A stretch of 64,000 nucleotides of DNA from assembly GCA_934307065.1 (NCBI GenBank), contig CAKRCD010000013.1, positions 1 to 64,000 on the forward strand, read 5' to 3'. Under the pieces are notes generated by a model. That model worked only from the letters and a program-made list of their open reading frames with translations, was not told the origin of the DNA and made no database searches. Position 1 is the first letter of the stretch; each line of letters begins with the position of its first letter. Made by a program: the position numbers and the translations under genes. Positions 27,640 to 34,823 of this stretch are shown piece by piece. This DNA comes from an uncultured Bariatricus sp. Lineage in GTDB: Bacteria > Bacillota > Clostridia > Lachnospirales > Lachnospiraceae.

Positions 27640-28650
27640 TTACAAAAGCTGGATGCCTGCTTTTGCAGTTTCCTCCAATACATCTTCCGACCAAATAGAG
27701 GACTGTACTTCTCCGATATGAGCTTTACGGAGATAGAACATACAAATACGAGACTGCCCGATTCCACCTCCTACTGTGTAAGGAAGTTCACCGTTTAACA
27801 GAGCTTTCTGGAAAGCAAGCTCTGCCCGTTCTTCGCAGTCTGCAGCTCTGAGCTGTTTCCTTAAGGAGTCTTCGTCTACACGAATCCCCATGGAAGAAAG
27901 TTCCAATGCAATGTCGAGTACCGGATAATACACGATAATGTCACCATTTAATTCCCAGTCATCATAGTCCGGAGCTCTGCCGTCGTGTCTTTCACCGGAG
28001 GCGAGGGTTTTTCCGATTTGTTTGATGAAAATAGCTCCTTTTGCCTTGGCAAAGTGATATTCCCTTTCTTTTGGAGTTTTGTCCGGATACATGGTTTCCA
28101 GTTCCTGAGAAGTGATAAAGGTAATTTCATCCGGAAGAATCGGTTCGATGTAATTATAACGGCGAGACATAAATTCTTCTGTGTCTTTCAGTGCGTTGTA
28201 AACCTTATTGACAGTATATTCCAGAGTTTCTGTGTTCCGTTCTTCTTTTGAAATTACTTTTTCCCAGTCCCACTGGTCTACATAGATGGAGTGAATATTG
28301 TCCGTATCTTCATCACGACGGATAGCACTCATATCAGTGTAGAGTCCTTCGCCTGAGTGGAAACCATAGCGCTTCAGCGCGTAACGTTTCCATTTTGCGA
28401 GAGAATGTACAATTTCAACTTCCTTGTCATCTTGTTCTTTTACGCCAAATGCAACAGGGCGTTCTACACCATTCAAGTTATCATTCAGTCCGGACTCCGG
28501 GCGAACAAAAAGAGGGGCGGATACACGTGTTAAGTGTAATGATTTTGCAAGGGCACGTTCAAAATGGTCTTTGATTTCCTTGATCGCAACTTCTGTTTCC
28601 CGAATGGTAAGTGGAGAATGGTAATTCTCTGGTATCAGTAAATGCTGCAT
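27640..28650 (-). CDS. asnA: Aspartate-ammonia ligase
   Basis: 336-residue ammonia-dependent asparagine synthetase with a class II synthetase-like fold. Family blocks include LTIRETEVAIKEIKDHF at the N-terminus, the RVSAPLFVRPESGLND segment (about residues 41-56), WKRYALKRYGF, TDMSAIRRDED (about 106) and the C-terminal GGGIGQSRICM. Two ATGs lie close together. The second, at 28650, is chosen because AGAAAGG abuts the first ATG but lies 9 nt from the second, and homologues begin with similar short N-termini. It has its own promoter and makes Asn from free ammonium. No T-box leader was seen. Confidence 0.95.
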   Translation of the reverse strand: MQHLLIPENYHSPLTIRETEVAIKEIKDHFERALAKSLHLTRVSAPLFVRPESGLNDNLNGVERPVAFGVKEQDDKEVEIVHSLAKWKRYALKRYGFHSGEGLYTDMSAIRRDEDTDNIHSIYVDQWDWEKVISKEERNTETLEYTVNKVYNALKDTEEFMSRRYNYIEPILPDEITFITSQELETMYPDKTPKEREYHFAKAKGAIFIKQIGKTLASGERHDGRAPDYDDWELNGDIIVYYPVLDIALELSSMGIRVDEDSLRKQLRAADCEERAELAFQKALLNGELPYTVGGGIGQSRICMFYLRKAHIGEVQSSIWSEDVLEETAKAGIQLL

Positions 28651-28708
28651 GTCTGTCATCCTTTCTATATGGGGATAAAATATCTTCTGACCTCAACGTC
28701 ATGAATTT

Positions 28709-28737
28709 AGTGTAGTAGAAGAACGCAGTAATGTCAA
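28709..28737 (-). promoter_or_regulatory. Promoter of asnA
   Basis: On the minus strand: -35 TTGACA, 17-nt spacer, -10 TACACT. The leader to the start is about 50 nt. The rest of 28740-28905 holds no gene I can support. Confidence 0.8.
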
Positions 28738-28905
28738 TTAGAAATTATTAAGAAATTAGTTATAAAGTCTTTAACATACAGTCACAAGTTGCACATAATT
28801 CCATGATAAAGTCAGAAAAAGGAATATTTGGAGACTACCATCATAAAATGTTAATGTTGGTATTTCCCGTAAGTGGAAAGCCGGTAAATCAGAAGGAGGC
28901 CAGCT

Positions 28906-29049
28906 ATGGAACTACAGAAAAAAGAAAATAACGGAAGAAAACCGATTTCAATAGAAGAATACTTGGACAGGAGACAAAAGAAAAAGGAGGAAGAAAAAAA
29001 TACTTTGCAAACCACAGAGAAATGCTGTATGATATACAGAGTAACATAA
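28906..29049 (+). CDS. Small hydrophilic 47-residue protein
   Basis: A short gene with an excellent ribosome site, AAGGAGG ending 6 nt before the ATG. The product is highly charged: ELQKKENNGRKPISIEEYL, then a run of Lys/Glu/Arg, then a short tail with Cys-Cys. The RKPISIEEYLDRRQ part looks like an amphipathic helix start. It ends 21 nt before the SEC-C gene, which has its own AAAGGAG site, so the two may be co-expressed. I do not recognise a family. Confidence 0.6.
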   Translation: MELQKKENNGRKPISIEEYLDRRQKKKEEEKNTLQTTEKCCMIYRVT

Positions 29050-29070
29050 GAATAAAAGGAGATTTTAGAT

Positions 29071-29580
29071 ATGAGCACATTGTTAGAAAAATGGAGAGAG
29101 ACCGCTTACTCACAGGAAGCAGACAGAGCTTCTCTTCAGAAATTCTGGGGAACTTATTTTCAGATTGAGAAAGGAATTTATGAAAAGCTTCTTACCAATC
29201 CGGATGAAGAAGTAAGAGGAACCGTAAAAGAACTTGCTGAAAAGTATGGTATTGAAGTGTTTACCATGACAGGGTTCTTAGATGGGATTAATGACAGTCT
29301 GAAGGTTGCAAACCCAATCGAGACAATGGATGAAGATACAGAAGTAAACCTGGTATTTGACAAGGAACTTCTTTACAAGAACATGGTAGATGCAAAGGCA
29401 GACTGGTTATATGAACTGCCACAGTGGGACAGCATTTTCACAGAAGAAAAGAGAAAAGAATTATACAAAGAACAGAAGAATTCCCGTACCGTACATGTAG
29501 AACAGAAGGTATATCCAAATGACCCATGTCCTTGCGGAAGTGGAAAGAAATATAAAAAGTGCTGCGGAAGAAATAAATAA
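29071..29580 (+). CDS. SEC-C zinc-motif protein
   Basis: 169 residues. A helical, charged N-terminal domain of about 145 residues is followed by the SEC-C zinc-binding tail [17 protein letters not shown] (about residues 150-166), as found at the end of SecA and in many standalone proteins. In SecA this motif binds zinc and contacts SecB or the ribosome, and its role in this short protein is unknown. Related clostridial proteins are annotated only by this motif. Ribosome site AAAGGAG. Downstream of a 47-residue gene and upstream of a DUF1540 gene. Confidence 0.85.
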   Translation: MSTLLEKWRETAYSQEADRASLQKFWGTYFQIEKGIYEKLLTNPDEEVRGTVKELAEKYGIEVFTMTGFLDGINDSLKVANPIETMDEDTEVNLVFDKELLYKNMVDAKADWLYELPQWDSIFTEEKRKELYKEQKNSRTVHVEQKVYPNDPCPCGSGKKYKKCCGRNK

Positions 29581-29657
29581 AAAGAATAAACAAAAAGAAT
29601 AAACAAAAAAAGTCTGAGCATAATAAAACTGACTTTGGATAAAAAGGAGGAATTATT

Positions 29658-29978
29658 ATGCCAGAATTAAAATGTACAGTTCAGACCTGTATGCACAATC
29701 AGGATTTTTATTGTGACTTAGGAGAAATCCGTGTGGGTGGAAGCTCTGCCAGAACACCGGAGGAAACCAGTTGTGACAGCTTTGAAGAAAGAAGAGCAGG
29801 AACGTATACAACCAATGCGATTCATGAAGGACAGCCAACCTCAAAGATTGAATGTCAGGCAACCGGATGCAAATACAATGAAAAATGCCAGTGTCATGCA
29901 GGAAAAATCAGCGTAGAAGGAAGTCAGGCCTGCCATTGTGGCGATACAGAGTGTGCAACCTTTACGTGTGAATGCTAA
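29658..29978 (+). CDS. DUF1540 protein with two Cys-rich repeats
   Basis: 106 residues built of two DUF1540 units. The first has CTVQTCMHNQDFYCDLGEI and ends in a CDSF motif. The second has CQATGCKYNEKCQCHAGKI and ends with CATFTCEC. Each unit has the family spacing of Cys pairs that probably bind a metal ion. The family is common in sporulating Firmicutes and has no established function. Ribosome site AAGGAGG 8 nt before the ATG. It ends before a terminator. Confidence 0.88.
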   Translation: MPELKCTVQTCMHNQDFYCDLGEIRVGGSSARTPEETSCDSFEERRAGTYTTNAIHEGQPTSKIECQATGCKYNEKCQCHAGKISVEGSQACHCGDTECATFTCEC

Positions 29979-30015
29979 TTCTTTAAGTAAGAGAAAGTAA
30001 ATCAAATAAACAGAT

Positions 30016-30066
30016 GAGGGAGTCATGCTGACAGACAGGGTATGTCTGGAAGTATGACTCCTTTTT
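30016..30066 (+). terminator. Terminator of the DUF1540 gene
   Basis: GGAGTCAT pairs with ATGACTCC, with an inner CAGAC/GTCTG stem, followed by T5. Confidence 0.85.
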
Positions 30067-30074
30067 AACAACGG

Positions 30075-30104
30075 TTGACGAGTGCAGAAGAATATAGTTA
30101 TAAT
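30075..30104 (+). promoter_or_regulatory. Promoter of the AI-2E family gene
   Basis: -35 TTGACG, 18-nt spacer, -10 TATAAT. An upstream in-frame start at 30082 would lie inside this promoter. Confidence 0.8.
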
Positions 30105-30141
30105 GGTAAGAAGTAATTGCAGGAGGAAAAGGGTAACAGAA

Positions 30142-31527
30142 ATGGAAGAAAAAAAAGCAGCAGAAGAACAGAAGATGCAAGAGGAAAAACAAGAGGAATA
30201 CATGCCCTATTATTCAAAAAGACCGCAGTTTGGAAATAAAGGTCCATCGAAAATCAAACAGCAGTTCAGTAATGGAATGACTTATTTTCTGGTAATTGTA
30301 GCGTGTGTAGTTTTTTATTTTGCCTTGCTTCGAATTGATATGATTACAAGTCTTGTAAGTAAGGTTGTGGATGTGCTTAAGCCTGTTATTTATGGGTTGG
30401 CTTTGGCGTATCTGCTGAATCCGATTATCAAATTTGTGGACAGTAAGATGGTGCCGGTGTTGGAAAAGAAGATGTCATCGGAAAAGGCGAAGAAGTTGTC
30501 CCGAACCATGGGAATTATAGCGGCAGTACTCTTTCTGATTGTATTAATTGTTGCCCTTAGCAATATGCTGATTCCTGAATTATATAAGAGTATCCGTGAT
30601 TTGTTCCTGACGCTTCCGGGACAGATTAACGAGATGGTCAGTCATGTAGAAAATATTCAGAATCAGGACAGCACTATCGGAGTGATTGTTAAAAATGCGA
30701 TTGAAGAGGGAACAAATGTGTTTCAGAATTGGTTCCGTAATGATTTCATGACACAGATAAATACGATTATGTCCAATGTGACAGTTGGAATTGTTGAATT
30801 AGTAGGCGAATTTGTAAATTTTGTATTGGGTCTGATTGTTTCTGTGTATGTTCTCTATGGAAAGGAACGGTTTACTTCCCAGGCGAAGAAACTGACTTAT
30901 GCCTTTCTGTCAAATGACCATGCCAATATGCTGCTTCATCTGACAAAAAAGAGTAATGAAATTTTTGGCGGATTTATCATTGGTAAAATCATAGATTCGG
31001 CAATTATCGGAGTATTGTGTTTCATTGGACTGTCGATTTTAAGAATGCCTTATACTCTGCTGGTAAGCGTCGTTGTGGGTGTTACGAATGTGATCCCATT
31101 TTTTGGACCGTATATCGGAGCGATTCCAAGTGCTATTTTAATTACACTTGCTGACCCAAAGATGGGACTTTATTTCTTGATTTTTATCTTGATTTTACAA
31201 CAGCTAGATGGAAATATAATCGGACCGCATATTCTGGGAGATTCTACAGGGCTTACTCCATTCTGGGTGCTGTTTTCCATTTTAGTTGGAGGGGGACTCT
31301 TTGGATTTGTAGGAATGCTTATGGGTGTTCCGACCTTTGCTGTGATTTTCTATATCGTTGGAATGATAGCCGAAAGACGGTTGGAAAAGAAGGAGCTGCC
31401 GGTACCATCCGAGTATTATAGTGAGAAAAGTTATGTAGATGATAAAGGCCAGTATAAAAAAGAAATGATACCAAAAGGCCGGCAACAGGATGAAGAAAAA
31501 GAGGCAGAAGAGAAGAAAACAGAATAA
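30142..31527 (+). CDS. AI-2E family transporter
   Basis: 461-residue membrane protein of the PerM/YdiK/TqsA family, which includes putative AI-2 exporters and sodium-proton antiporters. A charged N-terminal stretch precedes eight predicted TM helices. The family motif GVTNVIPFFGPYIGAIPS occurs near residues 313-330, and QQLDGNIIGPHILGDSTGL near 353-371. The C-terminal tail is strongly charged (Glu/Lys). The start is placed at 30142 because the promoter excludes the longer form and AAAGGG lies 8 nt upstream. The fchA gene follows after 11 nt without terminator, so both may be co-transcribed. Confidence 0.9.
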   Translation: MEEKKAAEEQKMQEEKQEEYMPYYSKRPQFGNKGPSKIKQQFSNGMTYFLVIVACVVFYFALLRIDMITSLVSKVVDVLKPVIYGLALAYLLNPIIKFVDSKMVPVLEKKMSSEKAKKLSRTMGIIAAVLFLIVLIVALSNMLIPELYKSIRDLFLTLPGQINEMVSHVENIQNQDSTIGVIVKNAIEEGTNVFQNWFRNDFMTQINTIMSNVTVGIVELVGEFVNFVLGLIVSVYVLYGKERFTSQAKKLTYAFLSNDHANMLLHLTKKSNEIFGGFIIGKIIDSAIIGVLCFIGLSILRMPYTLLVSVVVGVTNVIPFFGPYIGAIPSAILITLADPKMGLYFLIFILILQQLDGNIIGPHILGDSTGLTPFWVLFSILVGGGLFGFVGMLMGVPTFAVIFYIVGMIAERRLEKKELPVPSEYYSEKSYVDDKGQYKKEMIPKGRQQDEEKEAEEKKTE

Positions 31528-31538
31528 GGAGCAGGTGT

Positions 31539-32165
31539 ATGCTATTAGAGAATACGACAATTGAATTTCTGAATAAACTGGCATCCAGAGAACCGGTGCC
31601 GGGAGGTGGTGGTGCTTCTGCGGCAGTAGGCGCTTTTGCAGCAGCACTTGGAAGTATGGTTTCCAATCTGACAATCGGAAAAAAGAAATATGCGGCTGTA
31701 GAAGACGAAGTGAAAGAATTAAAGAGTCAGTTGCAAAAATTGCAGGAAGAATTGATACTACTTGTGGATAAAGATGCAGAAGCGTTTCTACCGCTGGCAG
31801 AGGCCTACCGGCTTCCGAAGAATACAGAGGAAGAACAGGCTTATAAGGCACAGATTATGGAAGAAGCCCTTTATGGAGCAAGTACACTTCCGATTCAGAT
31901 GATGGAGACCATTCTGGAAGTTATAAAAATCTTAGAGAAACTCTCCGCTAAAGGAAGCAGACTTGCGATTAGTGATGTGGGAACAGGGGTACTGTTTGCA
32001 CAGGCCGCGCTGGAAGGTGCATCACTGAATGTGTATATTAATGCAGGAATGATGAAAAATCAGGAGAGGGCAAAGCAGTTAATCCGGCATGCGGATGATT
32101 TGATTCGGGAAGGGCAGGAGCTGAAGGAACGGGCATATAAGATTGTGTTAGAACAAATTCGCTAA
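31539..32165 (+). CDS. fchA: Methenyl-THF cyclohydrolase / formimino-THF cyclodeaminase (FchA)
   Basis: 208-residue helical protein of the FTCD cyclodeaminase family. The diagnostic N-terminal loop PVPGGGGASAAVGAFAAAL (about residues 20-38) binds folate. Later blocks KDAEAFLPLAEAYRLP and ISDVGTGVLFAQAALEGA also match. In Clostridium and Methylobacterium, stand-alone members called FchA hydrolyse 5,10-methenyl-THF to 10-formyl-THF, while in histidine degradation the same fold releases ammonia from formimino-THF. With no hut genes beside it and folD directly downstream, the cyclohydrolase role is the more likely one. Ribosome site AAGGAG. Confidence 0.88.
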   Translation: MLLENTTIEFLNKLASREPVPGGGGASAAVGAFAAALGSMVSNLTIGKKKYAAVEDEVKELKSQLQKLQEELILLVDKDAEAFLPLAEAYRLPKNTEEEQAYKAQIMEEALYGASTLPIQMMETILEVIKILEKLSAKGSRLAISDVGTGVLFAQAALEGASLNVYINAGMMKNQERAKQLIRHADDLIREGQELKERAYKIVLEQIR

Positions 32166-32230
32166 ACATACAGAATTTACAGACCAGATTCCGTGTGAGG
32201 CAGACCTTAAATGAATGGAGCTGAGAGAAA

Positions 32231-33082
32231 ATGGAAAAGTTGATGTTGGGAACAGAAGTAGCAAAGGCAATGAAAGAAGACTTGGCTTTGAAAACAGAAA
32301 AGCTGAAGGAACAGGGAATCGTTCCGTGTCTTGTTATTGTCCGCGTGGGAGAACGACCGGATGATATTTCCTATGAACGTGGAGCAAAAAAGAAGATGGA
32401 GAGTGTCGGAATCGAATGCCGTAGTATTGTTCTGGAAGAAACGGTTTCTCTGGCATATTTTGAGGAGGTACTCGGAGCCTTAAATACGGACGAGGGAGTA
32501 CATGGAATTTTACTGCTGAAGCCCCTTCCAAAACAGTTGGATGAGAAGGTGGTTAAGGCATGGATGAATCCGGAAAAAGATATGGACTGCATGTGTGACA
32601 GCAATATTCTGAAGGTGTTTGCAGGAGAACAGGTGGATTATGCACCTTGTACAGCAGAAGCAGTCATGGAAATGTTGAACTATTATCAGATTCCGGTTGC
32701 GGGAAAGCGGGTTGTAATTATCGGTAGAAGTATGGTAATCGGGAAACCGCTTGCTATGCTCATGCTTCATGCACATGCAACAGTGACCATGTGTCATTCT
32801 CGCTCTGGAGAAATGGAGGACATTTGTCAGAGTGCAGATATTCTGGTTGCAGCGGCAGGAAAAGCCAAAATGGTAAAAGCCGGAATGGTAAAAGAAGGAG
32901 CAGTTGTAATAGATGTAGGCATCAATGTTGATGAAAACGGAAAACTGTGTGGAGACGTTGATTTCGAAGATGTAGAAGCAAAGGCAGCAGCCATCAGTCC
33001 GGTTCCGAAAGGAGTGGGAAGTATTACCACTTCTGTGCTCGCAAAACATGTTCTTTTTGCGGCAGAAAAATGTGCCAGGTAG
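32231..33082 (+). CDS. folD: FolD-like methylene-THF dehydrogenase with altered active site
   Basis: 283 residues. The FolD fold is clear from the N-terminal VRVGERPDDISYERGAK block, the KDMD strand, the PCTAEAV loop and the Rossmann GRSMVIGKP motif at about residues 165-173. However, aligned by eye to E. coli and human FolD, the catalytic lysine of YxxxK is Ala52 (a lysine follows at 53). The glutamine of the VQLPLP motif is Leu96 (LLKPLP), and DGFHP reads DCMCD. Asp119 of the DVD motif is kept. These residues serve the cyclohydrolase step in FolD. The immediate upstream fchA could supply that step. The organism may have another, standard folD elsewhere. Confidence 0.88.
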   Translation: MEKLMLGTEVAKAMKEDLALKTEKLKEQGIVPCLVIVRVGERPDDISYERGAKKKMESVGIECRSIVLEETVSLAYFEEVLGALNTDEGVHGILLLKPLPKQLDEKVVKAWMNPEKDMDCMCDSNILKVFAGEQVDYAPCTAEAVMEMLNYYQIPVAGKRVVIIGRSMVIGKPLAMLMLHAHATVTMCHSRSGEMEDICQSADILVAAAGKAKMVKAGMVKEGAVVIDVGINVDENGKLCGDVDFEDVEAKAAAISPVPKGVGSITTSVLAKHVLFAAEKCAR

Positions 33083-33145
33083 CGAAACAGATGGCACTTG
33101 GAATAGTATTCTGATAAATACAAATGAATTTGCCAATAAAAAAAC

Positions 33146-33174
33146 TTGCAATTAATGCGATTTTTTTGTACAAT
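33146..33174 (+). promoter_or_regulatory. Promoter of the alanine symporter gene
   Basis: -35 TTGCAA, 17-nt spacer, -10 TACAAT. Confidence 0.75.
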
Positions 33175-33185
33175 AAGAAAAATAA

Positions 33186-33207
33186 TTTAACATGGTAAAA
33201 TGTTAAA
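33186..33207. promoter_or_regulatory. Operator-like inverted repeat before the alanine symporter gene
   Basis: TTTAACAT-GGTAAA-ATGTTAAA, a perfect 8-bp inverted repeat with a 6-nt spacer, begins about 4 nt after the predicted transcript start, a typical repressor position. Confidence 0.55.
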
Positions 33208-33240
33208 ATAATAACACGAAAAAGCGCGGAGGTTGAAGGA

Positions 33241-34635
33241 ATGCTAGAGGCAATTAAGGGAGCTATAGAATGGCTCCATGGAATCGTATGGGGATGGCCA
33301 ATGATTATATTATTATTGGGCACTCATGTTTTTATGACATTTCGTACAGGTGTCATTCAAAAGTATTTGTTCAGAGGAATTAAGTTATCAGTGACGAAAG
33401 ACCCGGATTCTGAGGGAGATGTCAGCCAGTTTGGAGCACTGGCAACCGCGCTCGCGTCAACCATCGGAACGGGAAATATCATTGGTGTGGGAACTGCAGT
33501 TGTACTCGGTGGACCGGGAGCTGTCTTCTGGTGCTGGCTTACCGGAGTATTTGGAATTGCTACCAAGTATGCGGAGTCCCTGCTATCGGTAAAATACAGA
33601 GTGAAGACCCAAGACGGCAGAATGCAGGGCGGCCCTATGTATGTACTGGAATATGGATTTAAGAATAAGAAGATCGGGAAGTTTCTTGCGCTGATGTTTG
33701 CGGCATTTGCTTCAGTGGCAACCATCGGAACAGGATGTGCTACACAGGTAAATGCCATTGCGGTGGTCTGCAAAGAAAACTTTCAGGCACCGGCATGGAT
33801 GATCGGTGTAATTCTTGCAGTTCTGGTTGGAATTGTTATTTTCGGAGGAATCCAGACCATTTCCAAAGTATGTGAGAAACTGGTTCCGCTTATGGCAGCG
33901 TTTTATGTGTTTGGCTGTATTTGTATTCTCGCAATGAATTATAATTTTATTATTCCTGCATTACAGGTAATTGTGAAGCTCGCATTCCAACCGGGCGCTG
34001 CTTTAGGCGGTCTGGTAGGAAGTGGTATTATGATGGCTATGCGATATGGTATTGCCCGCGGACTTTTTTCCAATGAGTCCGGTATGGGAACAGCTCCGAT
34101 TGCAGCAGCGGCTGCCAAGACGAGAAATCCGGTCAGACAGGCGCTGGTTTCTTCCACAGGAACATTCTGGGATACAGTAGTTGTCTGCATGATGACAGGG
34201 CTGGTTCTGGTAACGACAATTATGAAGAATCCGGCAGTCGATGTGAGCACTATTGAGGATGGTGGAATCTTGACCACACTGGCATTCCGCCAGATTCCGG
34301 TGCTTGGACCACTGATTCTGGTTGTGGGAATTATTTCCTTTGCGTTTTCTACCATTATTGGGTGGTTTTATTACGGAGAACGATGTGTAGAATATTTAGG
34401 TGGTAAGAAAGCCATGATGGTTTACCGTGTTTTCTACGTGGGCGTTGCCCTGATTGCACCGGTCATTTCACTGAATTTTATGTGGGTAATTACAGATACT
34501 TTAAATGCACTCATGGCAATTCCGAACCTGATAGCGGTACTTGCTTTATCATCTGTGGTTGTCAGTGAAACGAAGAAATATATCAGCGATCTGGACAAGC
34601 GGGATGAAAGTGAGATTCCGGTTGTCAAGTTGTAA
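33241..34635 (+). CDS. Sodium:alanine symporter (AGCS family)
   Basis: 464-residue transporter with about eleven TM helices. It imports alanine or glycine with sodium. Family signatures include GDVSQFGALATALASTIGTGN (seen as GALATALASTIGTGNI, about residues 62-77), the GGPGAVFWCWLTG loop, the GGPMYVLE motif near 131, and GLFSNESGMGTAPIAAAAA (about 278). The ribosome site is GGAGG at 33228-33232. It has its own promoter, a candidate operator and a terminator. Confidence 0.95.
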   Translation: MLEAIKGAIEWLHGIVWGWPMIILLLGTHVFMTFRTGVIQKYLFRGIKLSVTKDPDSEGDVSQFGALATALASTIGTGNIIGVGTAVVLGGPGAVFWCWLTGVFGIATKYAESLLSVKYRVKTQDGRMQGGPMYVLEYGFKNKKIGKFLALMFAAFASVATIGTGCATQVNAIAVVCKENFQAPAWMIGVILAVLVGIVIFGGIQTISKVCEKLVPLMAAFYVFGCICILAMNYNFIIPALQVIVKLAFQPGAALGGLVGSGIMMAMRYGIARGLFSNESGMGTAPIAAAAAKTRNPVRQALVSSTGTFWDTVVVCMMTGLVLVTTIMKNPAVDVSTIEDGGILTTLAFRQIPVLGPLILVVGIISFAFSTIIGWFYYGERCVEYLGGKKAMMVYRVFYVGVALIAPVISLNFMWVITDTLNALMAIPNLIAVLALSSVVVSETKKYISDLDKRDESEIPVVKL

Positions 34636-34664
34636 AAGAAAGACAAAGAATGAGAATGCATGAT

Positions 34665-34715
34665 AAAAGCACGCAGATGAGAAGTCAGATTTCTGGCAGC
34701 TTGCCTGCGTGTTTT
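34665..34715 (+). terminator. Terminator of the alanine symporter gene
   Basis: AAAAGCACGCAG pairs with CTGCGTGTTTTT around a long loop. Confidence 0.8.
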
Positions 34716-34721
34716 TCATGG

Positions 34722-34750
34722 TTGACGGAAGAAATGTAACGTGGTAAGAT
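34722..34750 (+). promoter_or_regulatory. Promoter of nrdD-nrdG-dut
   Basis: -35 TTGACG, 17-nt spacer, -10 TAAGAT. No NrdR box pair was recognised near it. Confidence 0.7.
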
Positions 34751-34823
34751 AGGAAAGACATACATAATATTGAATTATAGTTTTAAATATATACTAGATA
34801 TAGCGAATGAAAGGAGAGAAAGT

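Noticed and set aside
28800-28905. Possible riboswitch before the 47-residue gene
   Set aside because: Short stems are present, but I could not match any known aptamer core.
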